64,000 nucleotides of DNA, taken from assembly GCF_025145645.1 (NCBI RefSeq), contig NZ_CP102252.1:558001-622000 (forward strand), written 5' to 3'. Each line of letters begins with the position of its first letter. Within the stretch, counting starts at the first letter, position 1. The position numbers were made by a program, and so were the translations under genes. Origin of the DNA: Alistipes senegalensis JC50 (GTDB taxonomy: Bacteria > Bacteroidota > Bacteroidia > Bacteroidales > Rikenellaceae). This document shows positions 8,958 to 16,028 of this stretch, one piece after another. The notes below the pieces were generated by a model. It did not search any database and was not told the DNA's origin. It saw nothing but the letters and a program-made list of their open reading frames with translations.

Positions 8958-9771
8958 AATCACCGAACAAGCTTCGCACTACGACAATCTGCAACAGATG
9001 TCGGTGCACGACATACTGACGGGCATCAACCGCGAGGACGCCCGCGTGCACGAGGCCGTGCGGGCAACCATTCCCGTCATGGAACGGCTCGTCGAACGCA
9101 TCGTCGAACGCATGCGGCGCGGCGGGCGGATGTTCTACATCGGTGCCGGGACGAGCGGCCGTCTGGGCGTCACCGACGCTTCGGAGCTGCCCCCGACCTA
9201 CGGCGTGCCGCACGAGCTGGTGATCGGACTGATCGCCGGAGGCGACGGGGCCCTGCGCAGGGCCGTGGAACACGCCGAAGACGACACCGAAGGAGCGTGG
9301 CGCGACATGGCGCCCTACCGCCCCACGGCCGACGACACGCTGATCGGCATCGCGGCGTCGGGAACCACGCCCTATGTCGTCGGCGGACTGCGCACGGCAC
9401 GCCGTCACGGACTACTCACCGCCTCGATCACCTGCAACCCCGCGTCGCCCGTAGCGGCCGAAGCGGAGTATGCCCTCGAAGCCGTCGTGGGGCCCGAGTT
9501 CGTGACCGGATCGACGCGCATGAAGGCCGGAACGGCCCAGAAATTGATGCTCAACATGCTCTCCACGGCCGTGATGATCCGCCTGGGGCGCGTCGAGGGC
9601 AACCGCATGGTCAACATGCAGCTCACCAACGACAAACTCGTGGCCCGCGGAACGCGCATGGTCGCCGAAGCGTCGGGACTCTCCGAAGCCGAAGCCCGGC
9701 AGTCGCTGCTGCGCTGGGGCTCGGTGAAACGGGCGCTGGAAGAGATCGAAAAACAGCGGAAAGATGGCTAA
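8947..9771 (+). CDS. murQ: N-acetylmuramic acid 6-phosphate etherase
   Basis: MurQ removes the D-lactyl ether from MurNAc-6-phosphate to give GlcNAc-6-phosphate in cell-wall recycling. The 274-residue protein carries the SIS-domain phosphosugar motif FYIGAGTSGRLGVTDASE, a second serine-rich loop (IGIAASGTTPYV) and the conserved GPEFVTGSTRMKAGTAQK segment, all typical of the family, and has the usual length. The start overlaps the kinase gene and the end overlaps the next gene by eight bases, so the three are translationally coupled. Confidence 0.95.
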   Translation: MEDRITEQASHYDNLQQMSVHDILTGINREDARVHEAVRATIPVMERLVERIVERMRRGGRMFYIGAGTSGRLGVTDASELPPTYGVPHELVIGLIAGGDGALRRAVEHAEDDTEGAWRDMAPYRPTADDTLIGIAASGTTPYVVGGLRTARRHGLLTASITCNPASPVAAEAEYALEAVVGPEFVTGSTRMKAGTAQKLMLNMLSTAVMIRLGRVEGNRMVNMQLTNDKLVARGTRMVAEASGLSEAEARQSLLRWGSVKRALEEIEKQRKDG

Positions 9772-10819
9772 ATTCTTTTCAGACCGCGAGATACGCGCCG
9801 TTGCGATATTCCTGCCGCTGGCCGGACTGCTCATCACGGCGCTGGTGCTGGTGCGCCCGTCGGCCGACCCCGAAGCGGCCCGGCGGGCCGAAGCCGCGAT
9901 GGAGACACGCCGGGACAGCGTGGTGCTCAGACACTTCGACCCCAACACGGCGACGCTGGACGAACTGCTGGCGCTGGGGCTTTCGAAACACGAAGCCGTG
10001 AGCCTGCTGAAATACCGCGCCGCAGGCAAGGTATTCCGCATTCCCGAGGACCTGGCGCTCTGCTACGGCATCGGCGACTCGCTCTACCGCCGGCTGGCGC
10101 CGTGGGTCCGTATCGGCCGCAAATACGCCATTGCCCCGGAGGAGTACCGCACGGGACGCATCCTCCCCGAACCGCTGGCGCCCCAGCCGTTCCGCATCGA
10201 CACCGTGAGCGTCCGCTACCTGCGGGCCATCGGAGCCCTGTCGAAACGGCAGGCCGAGGCTTTCATCCGCTGGCGCGACCTGAGCGGCATCTACGACATG
10301 GAGGAACTGCGCGACTGCTACGTCGTGAGCGACTCGGTGGCCTCCGCGCTCGAACCCTACGTCATCTTCCCCGAGCGGAAGCCCCGTCCGATCGAGGAGC
10401 CCGTCGAGCTGAACACGGCCGATTCGGCCGCCCTGCGTTCGGTTTCGGGCATCGGCCCCAAGACCGTGGTGTCGATCCTCGTCTACCGCGAACGGCTCGG
10501 AGGATTCCTCCGCGCGGAGCAACTCGCAGAGGTTCCGGGAGTCACGGAACGCAATTATGAGAAAATTTTGAAACAAATTTACTGCGATAGTTGCAAAATT
10601 CGGAAAATTGATATTAACTTTGCAAGCCCGAAAGTGTTGGGGAGACATCCCTACATAGCACCGCGGACATTACGAAAATTGCTGAAAGCAAGACAGTTGA
10701 AAGGAGGTTGGAGCACCGCTGAAGAATTAGTCGAAGAGAACATATTGACCCGCGAGGAGGCAGCACGGCTGGCTCCCTATCTGCGATTCGGGTCTGTCAG
10801 CGGACCTGCCGACGAGTAA
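9764..10819 (+). CDS. Membrane-anchored multi-helix-hairpin-helix protein (ComEA-like)
   Basis: The 351-residue protein has one N-terminal membrane helix (about 10-30) and then four helix-hairpin-helix segments: HFDPNTATLDELLALGL (about 60-115), the region near 140-200, VELNTADSAALRSVSGIGP (about 208-265), and KIDINFASPKVLGRHPYI (about 276-345). Such domains bind DNA without sequence preference; ComEA uses one to take up DNA, but multi-HhH versions in Bacteroidota have no proven role. The gene overlaps murQ by eight bases. From about 10556 the coding sequence becomes strikingly AT-rich and contains a promoter-like sequence that probably drives rpsU. Confidence 0.8.
   Translation: MAKFFSDREIRAVAIFLPLAGLLITALVLVRPSADPEAARRAEAAMETRRDSVVLRHFDPNTATLDELLALGLSKHEAVSLLKYRAAGKVFRIPEDLALCYGIGDSLYRRLAPWVRIGRKYAIAPEEYRTGRILPEPLAPQPFRIDTVSVRYLRAIGALSKRQAEAFIRWRDLSGIYDMEELRDCYVVSDSVASALEPYVIFPERKPRPIEEPVELNTADSAALRSVSGIGPKTVVSILVYRERLGGFLRAEQLAEVPGVTERNYEKILKQIYCDSCKIRKIDINFASPKVLGRHPYIAPRTLRKLLKARQLKGGWSTAEELVEENILTREEAARLAPYLRFGSVSGPADE
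10591..10622 (+). promoter_or_regulatory. Promoter inside the HhH gene, probably for rpsU
   Basis: TTG (10591-10593), a 21-base spacer and TAACTTTG (10615-10622) fit the Bacteroidota consensus. It sits in a locally AT-rich stretch of the HhH gene and would give rpsU a leader of nearly 290 bases. Confidence 0.6.
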
Positions 10820-10913
10820 ACGGAGCATTTCCGGGGAGAGGGCATCGAGGATGCACGCCCCGCCAAAAAGGAGAGAAAACGAAATTAAAAAACAACAAAA
10901 AACTAAGAATATT

Positions 10914-11105
10914 ATGATTATCATGCCGGTAAAAGAGGGCGAAAACATCGAGCGCGCCCTGAAAAAGTTCAAACGTAAATACGAGCGTACGGGCGTCCTG
11001 AAGGAGCTTCGCCGCCGCCAGTACTTCACCAAGCCTTCGATTGCGAAGCGCGAGGCGATGCAGCACGCCATCTACGTGGAACACATGTACCGCGACGAGG
11101 AATAG
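10914..11105 (+). CDS. rpsU: 30S ribosomal protein bS21
   Basis: The 63-residue, highly basic protein (MPVKEGENIERALKKFKRK near the start) is bS21 of the small subunit. In Bacteroidota ribosomes bS21, with bS6 and bS18, helps sequester the anti-Shine-Dalgarno tail of 16S rRNA, which explains the lack of Shine-Dalgarno use in the phylum. ATG 10914 is chosen because MIIMPVKEG matches the usual N-terminus; ATG 10923 is possible. No Shine-Dalgarno lies within 20 bases; a purine run (AAAGGAG) lies about 40 bases upstream. A strong terminator follows. Confidence 0.95.
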   Translation: MIIMPVKEGENIERALKKFKRKYERTGVLKELRRRQYFTKPSIAKREAMQHAIYVEHMYRDEE

Positions 11106-11123
11106 ACCCTGCAAGGTCGAACG

Positions 11124-11160
11124 AAAACCGGGAACATCTTCGAAAGATGTTCCCGGTTTT
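11124..11160 (+). terminator. rpsU terminator
   Basis: A perfect 17-bp stem (AAAACCGGGAACATCTT and its complement) closes over a three-base loop. The 3' arm ends in TTTT. Confidence 0.92.
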
Positions 11161-11241
11161 GATTTGATGGAGCCGGTTCATGCCTCCTCCGGACACAGGG
11201 GTTCCCGTCAGCAACTGCCTGACACGGGGTATCGTAAAATA

Positions 11242-11281
11242 AGCCGGAGCAGGAAATACATCCGTATTACCCGTTCCGGCT
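11242..11281 (-). terminator. Terminator of glnN
   Basis: An imperfect 18-bp stem (outer AGCCGGA/TCCGGCT, inner AATAC/GTATT) is followed on the minus strand by TTATTTTA. It lies 40 bases after the glutamine synthetase stop. Confidence 0.75.
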
Positions 11282-11321
11282 CGTTCGGAATGTACCGCAG
11301 ACAGCGGCTTATCACAGAGAA

Positions 11322-13499
11322 TCAGCGGAGGAACAGCAGTTCGCGGTACTTCGGCAACGGCCAAATCTGGTCATCGACGATCTCCTCCAGCTTGTCGATG
11401 TGGCGGCGGATCTCGTCGAAGCAGACGGCGACGGTGTCGTGGTAGGCGATCGCTTTCGCACGCGGCTCCTCGATCTTGTTGGCGACCTTGCGGGCGTCGA
11501 TCATCTCGCCCGTGAGCCGCTGTATCTCGGCCGTATGGTTCTGGATCTTCTTGATGAGCCGGATGTCCGACGAAGCGTCCAGCCCCCCGATCTGCGACAT
11601 CTTGTAAACCTTATCGAGCAGCTGCGCTTCGTATTTCGACGCGATCGGCACGATGTGATTCATCGCCAGGTCACCCAGCACGCGCCCCTCGATCTGGATC
11701 TTCTTGGTGTAGGTCTCCCACTTCACCTCGGTGCGGGCTTCGAGCTCGACCTTCGTAAAGACGCCCATATCGCTGAACAGCTTCACGCTCTCCTTGTCGA
11801 TGTAACGGTCGAAAATCAGCGGCGTCGAAGTCTCGCAGTCCAGCCCGCGCCTCTTCGCCTCGGCCTTCCACTCTTCGGAATAGCCGTTGCCGTCGAAGCG
11901 GATGGCCTTGCAAGCCTTGATCATCTGTTTGAGCACCTCGTAGATGGCCTTCTCCTTCTTGATTCCGCTCTCGATCTTGGCGTCCACGGCCTTCCGGAAC
12001 TCGGTGAGCTCGCTGGCCATCGCCGTGTTGAGCGCGATCATCGCCTCGGCGCAGTTGTCCGACGAACCCACGGCGCGGAACTCGAAGCGGTTGCCCGTGA
12101 AGGCGAACGGCGAGGTGCGGTTGCGGTCGGTATTGTCGAGCAGCAGCGTCGGGATGTGCGAGATGCCGCTCATCTTGAAGACGTTCTTGGCGTCGAAACG
12201 GATGGCGTCGTCGCCCTTCGAAGCGGCCAGTTTGTCCAGCACGGCCGACACCTGCGTACCGAGGAAGGTCGAGATGATGGCCGGGGGCGCCTCGTTGGCT
12301 CCCAGACGGTGAGCGTTCGTGGCGCTCATGATCGACGCTTTCAGCAGACCGTTGTGCTTGTACACGGCCGAAATGGCGTTGACCAGGAACGTGATGAACT
12401 GCAAGTTCTCCGAAGCGGTCTTACCCGGACCCAGCAGGTTCACGCCCGTATCGGTACCCAGCGACCAGTTGTTGTGCTTGCCCGAGCCGTTGATGCCCTT
12501 GAAAGGCTTCTCGTGGAGCAGCACCCGGAACTGATGGCGGCGGGCGATCTTGTCCATGACGGTCATCAGCAGCTGGTTGTGGTCGTTGGCCAGGTTGGCT
12601 TCTTCGTAGACCGGAGCCAGCTCGAACTGATTGGGCGCCACCTCGTTGTGGCGGGTCTTGACGGGAATGCCCAGTTTCAGACACTCGTATTCGAGATCCT
12701 TCATGAAAGACATCACCCGGCTCGGAATGGCCCCGAAATAGTGGTCTTCCAGCTGCTGATTCTTGGCCGACTCGTGTCCCATGAGCGTACGGCCCGTGAG
12801 CATCAGGTCGGGACGCACGGCCCAAAGGCTCTCATCGACCAGGAAATACTCCTGCTCCCAGCCCAGGTAGCAGAAGACCTTCTGGACGTTCTTGTCGAAA
12901 TAGCGGCACACCTCCGTGGCGGCCTTGTCCACGGCCGTCAGCGAGCGCAGCAGGGGCACCTTGTAATCGAGGGCCTCGCCCGTGTAGGCGATGAAGACGG
13001 TCGGGATGCAGAGCGTCGTATCGACGATGAAGGCCGGCGACGCGGGGTCCCAGGCCGAGTAACCGCGCGCCTCGAAGGTATTGCGGATACCACCGTTGGG
13101 GAACGACGAGGCGTCGGGCTCCTGCTGCACAAGCAGCTTGCCGGAGAACTCCTCCAAAACGCCCCCGAATCCGTCGGGTTCGGCAAAGGCGTCGTGCTTC
13201 TCGGCCGTGCCGCCCGTCAGGGGTTGGAACCAGTGGGTGTAGTGGTCGGCACCGTGCTCCAGCGCCCATTGGCGCATGCCTGCGGCAATGCTGTCGGCAA
13301 CTTCGCGCGTGAGCGGCGTACGGTTGTCCATCGTGTCGAGCAGCGCCGCGTAAGTCTTCTTGTCGAGATACTTACGCATGGCGGCGCGTCCGAATACCTT
13401 CTCTCCGAAATAGTCCGAAGGACGACCTTCGGGAGCCTTGACCTCCACGGCGTTGTGATTTATCGCCGCATCGACCATCTTGAACCTGAGTAATGACAT
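11322..13499 (-). CDS. glnN: Glutamine synthetase type III
   Basis: The 725-residue length and sequence mark the GSIII class, common in Bacteroidota and cyanobacteria, rather than the 470-residue GSI. It joins ammonia to glutamate using ATP in the cytoplasm and is the main route of ammonium assimilation. Visible landmarks are QPLTGGTAEKHD, the metal/glutamate-site block RHNEVAPNQFELAPVYE and the ATP-site block KPFKGINGSGKHNNWS. It stands alone, divergent from mutA across 589 bases. Upstream is a possible -7 element (minus-strand TACATTTG at 13674-13681), giving a leader of about 170 bases with several potential stems. Confidence 0.97.
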   Translation of the reverse strand: MSLLRFKMVDAAINHNAVEVKAPEGRPSDYFGEKVFGRAAMRKYLDKKTYAALLDTMDNRTPLTREVADSIAAGMRQWALEHGADHYTHWFQPLTGGTAEKHDAFAEPDGFGGVLEEFSGKLLVQQEPDASSFPNGGIRNTFEARGYSAWDPASPAFIVDTTLCIPTVFIAYTGEALDYKVPLLRSLTAVDKAATEVCRYFDKNVQKVFCYLGWEQEYFLVDESLWAVRPDLMLTGRTLMGHESAKNQQLEDHYFGAIPSRVMSFMKDLEYECLKLGIPVKTRHNEVAPNQFELAPVYEEANLANDHNQLLMTVMDKIARRHQFRVLLHEKPFKGINGSGKHNNWSLGTDTGVNLLGPGKTASENLQFITFLVNAISAVYKHNGLLKASIMSATNAHRLGANEAPPAIISTFLGTQVSAVLDKLAASKGDDAIRFDAKNVFKMSGISHIPTLLLDNTDRNRTSPFAFTGNRFEFRAVGSSDNCAEAMIALNTAMASELTEFRKAVDAKIESGIKKEKAIYEVLKQMIKACKAIRFDGNGYSEEWKAEAKRRGLDCETSTPLIFDRYIDKESVKLFSDMGVFTKVELEARTEVKWETYTKKIQIEGRVLGDLAMNHIVPIASKYEAQLLDKVYKMSQIGGLDASSDIRLIKKIQNHTAEIQRLTGEMIDARKVANKIEEPRAKAIAYHDTVAVCFDEIRRHIDKLEEIVDDQIWPLPKYRELLFLR

Positions 13500-13718
13500 A
13501 GTTTAGAGGAATTTGTGGGGTTCGAAAAAAAACCGCGCGGGGAAGTTTCCAAAAAATTGCAAACTAAAACCTAACCTAAAAATTCAAGCGGATGGCTGCC
13601 TCCCGGCAGGGGCCGCCGACCTAACTAACCCTGGGATCGCTTCCCCGCGTCGGCATGTTTTCTGTTCTGGTTGCAAATGTATGAATTTTATCGTTACGTT
13701 GTTTTTACAAAATCACTA

Positions 13719-13875
13719 TTTTTTCGAAAAACAGTCGATTTTTTCAGCATTTTCCCGAAAAACAGAGCCATTTTTTCGAGAACGGCCCGATTTTTTCAGC
13801 GTTTTTCCGAAAAACAACCCAATTTTTTCACCGAACACCGAAAAATCGCAAATTTCGATTTTCCCGAATTTTCAG
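13719..13875. repeat. 52-base tandem repeat, two copies and a degenerate third
   Basis: Copy 1 (13719-13770) and copy 2 (13771-13822) agree at 40 of 52 bases. Each has the order TTTTTTC, 20 bases on TTTTTTCAGC, then CCGAAAAACA. A third start, TTTTTTCACCGAA, begins at 13823 and decays. The TTTTTC...GAAAAA arms make each copy nearly self-complementary. Confidence 0.75.
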
Positions 13876-14002
13876 GGTATTTCAGCCTAATTTTCAACCA
13901 TAATTCCACAACCGACGGATTCCCGGCACCGGAGCGCCGAAAACGCCGCCGCCGGCAAAATCCACAAAATCCCCGGAATACTGTTATTTTTCTAACAATT
14001 TC

Positions 14003-14035
14003 TTGTTACAATTCGGTAATTAATTTGTACCTTTA
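14003..14035 (+). promoter_or_regulatory. Probable mutA promoter
   Basis: TTG (14003-14005), 22 bases, then TACCTTTA (14028-14035) approximates the consensus. The predicted leader is about 45-50 bases. Confidence 0.5.
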
Positions 14036-14088
14036 TGCGCTATTTCGAAACAAAAAGAAACATCACTCATACTAATCTCTAAATAATC

Positions 14089-15936
14089 ATGGCAATTACC
14101 AAACGTGAAAAGCTGTTCACCGAATTCCCGCCGGTCCCGACCGAGAAGTGGGAGGAGGTCATAACAGCCGACCTGAAAGGTGCCGACTACGAGCGCAAAC
14201 TGGTGTGGCGCACGGGCGAAGGCTTCAATGTCCGCCCCTACTACCGCGCCGAGAACCTCGAAGGCATTCAGTTCCTGGGCTCGCAGGCAGGCGAGTTCCC
14301 GTTCGTGAGAGGTACGCGCACCCACAACCGCTGGCACGTACATCAGACCGTAGCGGTCGAGTGCCCGAAGGAGGCCAATGCCGAGGCGTTGAAACTCCTC
14401 AACTCGGGCGTCGATTCGCTGGGCTTCTCGATCGCCAAGGAGGGCTTCACGGCCGCCGACCTCGACGAACTGCTCCGCGAAATCTCGATCCCGGCCGTCG
14501 AACTGACCTTCTGCGGCGTGCAGACGGGCAACGTCGCCGGACTGGTGCTCGACAAACTCGAAAAAGAGGGCCTCATGGCCGATGCGCACGTTGCGTTCTG
14601 CATCGACCCGCTGGTGAAGGGCCTCTCGCAGAAGGGCGACTTCTGCTCGCCCGATGGCGAAAAGTGCTTTGCGAAGATCGTGTCGCTGATCAAACGGACC
14701 CGCGAGTACAAACACATCCGCATCGTGACCGTCTCGGCCGGCATCTTCTCGAACGCCGGATCGACCATCGTCGAGGAGCTGGCATTCGCCCTCTCGGCCG
14801 GTAACGACTACCTCGCCCGCCTGACCGACGCCGGCGTCGATGCCGACACGGCTGCCCGCAAACTGCGCTTCTCGTTCTCGGTGACCTCCAACTACTTCAT
14901 GGAGATCGCCAAGTTCCGCGCCGCGCGCATGCTCTGGGCCAACATCGTCAAGGGCTACGCCCCCGCGAAGAACTGCGCCTGCAAGATGATGATCCACGCC
15001 CGCACCGCGGACTGGAACCAGACCGTATACGACCCCTATGTGAACATGCTCCGCGGCACGACCGAGGCCATGTCGGCCACGATCGCCGGCGTGCACTCGC
15101 TGGAAGTGACGCCGTTCGACGCCGCATTCGAAAACCCCACGGAGTTCTCGAAGCGCATCGCCCGCAACGTCGAGCTGCTGCTCAAGAACGAGTCGCACTT
15201 CGACCAGGTGGTAGACCCCGCCGGCGGTTCGTACTACGTCGAGAACCTCACGCAATCGATCGCCGCCGAGGCGTGGAAGCTCTTCCTCGAAATCGAGGAG
15301 AAGGGCGGCTACACCGCGGCTTACAAGGCCGGCTTCGTCAAGGAGCGCATCGCCGCGTCGGCCGCCGCCAAGGACAAAGCCATTGCGACGCGCCGCCAAA
15401 CGCTGCTCGGCGCCAACCAATATCCCAACTTCACGGAGGTCGCCGACAAGGCGATCACCGCCGAGGCCGTGACGCGCAAGCAGGCCGAGGGCAACACGCT
15501 GGCACCCTACCGCGGCGCCATGGCCTTCGAAGAGATGCGTTTGCACGTCGATCGCTCGGGCAAGCAGCCCAAGGCGTTCATGCTCACCTGCGGAAGCCTG
15601 GCAATGGCCCGCGCCCGCGCCCAGTTCTCGTGCAACTTCTTCGGCTGCGCCGGCATCCGCGTGCAGGACAACACCTTCTTCAAGTCGATCGAGGAGGGTG
15701 CGAAAGCCGCCCTCGAATCGAAAGCCGAGATCGTGGTGGTATGCGCCGCCGACGACGACTACGCCGAGGCCGCTCCGAAGGTCAAGGAGCTGCTCGGAGG
15801 CAAGGCGATCCTCGTGGTCGCCGGAGCTCCCGCCTGCATGCCCGAACTGGAGGCACAGGGCATCACGAACTTCATCAACGTGAAATCGAATGTCCTGGAA
15901 ACCCTGAAGTTTTACCTTAAAGAGATGGGAATCTAA
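14089..15936 (+). CDS. mutA: Methylmalonyl-CoA mutase small (beta) subunit
   Basis: The 615-residue protein is the non-catalytic partner of MutB. The heterodimer interconverts succinyl-CoA and (R)-methylmalonyl-CoA, the B12-dependent step of the succinate-propionate fermentation route. The N-terminal TIM-barrel-like part is recognisable (KWEEVITADLKGADYERKL, TSNYFMEIAKFRAARMLWA), while the C-terminal flavodoxin-like domain lacks the DxHxxG cobalamin-binding motif, as expected for the small subunit. It is followed after 92 structured bases by mutB. Confidence 0.96.
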   Translation: MAITKREKLFTEFPPVPTEKWEEVITADLKGADYERKLVWRTGEGFNVRPYYRAENLEGIQFLGSQAGEFPFVRGTRTHNRWHVHQTVAVECPKEANAEALKLLNSGVDSLGFSIAKEGFTAADLDELLREISIPAVELTFCGVQTGNVAGLVLDKLEKEGLMADAHVAFCIDPLVKGLSQKGDFCSPDGEKCFAKIVSLIKRTREYKHIRIVTVSAGIFSNAGSTIVEELAFALSAGNDYLARLTDAGVDADTAARKLRFSFSVTSNYFMEIAKFRAARMLWANIVKGYAPAKNCACKMMIHARTADWNQTVYDPYVNMLRGTTEAMSATIAGVHSLEVTPFDAAFENPTEFSKRIARNVELLLKNESHFDQVVDPAGGSYYVENLTQSIAAEAWKLFLEIEEKGGYTAAYKAGFVKERIAASAAAKDKAIATRRQTLLGANQYPNFTEVADKAITAEAVTRKQAEGNTLAPYRGAMAFEEMRLHVDRSGKQPKAFMLTCGSLAMARARAQFSCNFFGCAGIRVQDNTFFKSIEEGAKAALESKAEIVVVCAADDDYAEAAPKVKELLGGKAILVVAGAPACMPELEAQGITNFINVKSNVLETLKFYLKEMGI

Positions 15937-15952
15937 GCACTGAGTGCTTTTT
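15935..15952 (+). terminator. Small hairpin with T-run at the mutA stop
   Basis: AAGCAC and GTGCTT pair over a TGA loop and are followed by three T's. The stem includes the last two bases of the mutA stop codon. It may attenuate rather than fully stop transcription before mutB. Confidence 0.5.
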
Positions 15953-15954
15953 AT

Positions 15955-16004
15955 GGGCATGAGCGTTATCCGATAGGGGAACTTTCCGAAGTGAGCTGAT
16001 GCCC
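15955..16004 (+). promoter_or_regulatory. Long-range stem-loop between mutA and mutB
   Basis: GGGCAT (15955-15960) pairs with ATGCCC (15999-16004), extended after one G-G mismatch by AGC/GCT. The loop of about 30 bases has further small pairing (GGAA/TTCC). Its function is unknown. Confidence 0.5.
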
Positions 16005-16028
16005 TGACAATCTTATCGCACTACAATT

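Larger units (their letters stand above)
13500..14088. other. Long divergent intergenic region between glnN and mutA
   Basis: No convincing gene is seen in these 589 bases. From left to right: the GC-rich putative leader of glnN (13500-13670) with inverted repeats such as GCCGAC/GTCGGC; a minus-strand TACATTTG (13674-13681); a low-GC, poly-T/poly-A stretch with a 52-base tandem repeat (13719-13822 plus a degenerate part); and the mutA promoter at 14003-14035. The open frame at 13513-13890 is driven by the repeat (Phe-rich) and is not believed. Confidence 0.7.

Noticed and set aside
11106..11321. tRNA gene between rpsU and glnN
   Set aside because: The stems found are explained as two terminators; no cloverleaf with a T-loop was seen.
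13513..13890. Phe/Lys-rich open frame in the glnN-mutA gap
   Set aside because: Produced by the 52-base repeat of T- and A-runs; it has no promoter of its own and would cover the upstream regulatory region.
13900..14088. Cobalamin riboswitch before the B12-dependent mutAB
   Set aside because: No B12-box-like conserved core is visible, and the predicted leader is only about 50 bases.
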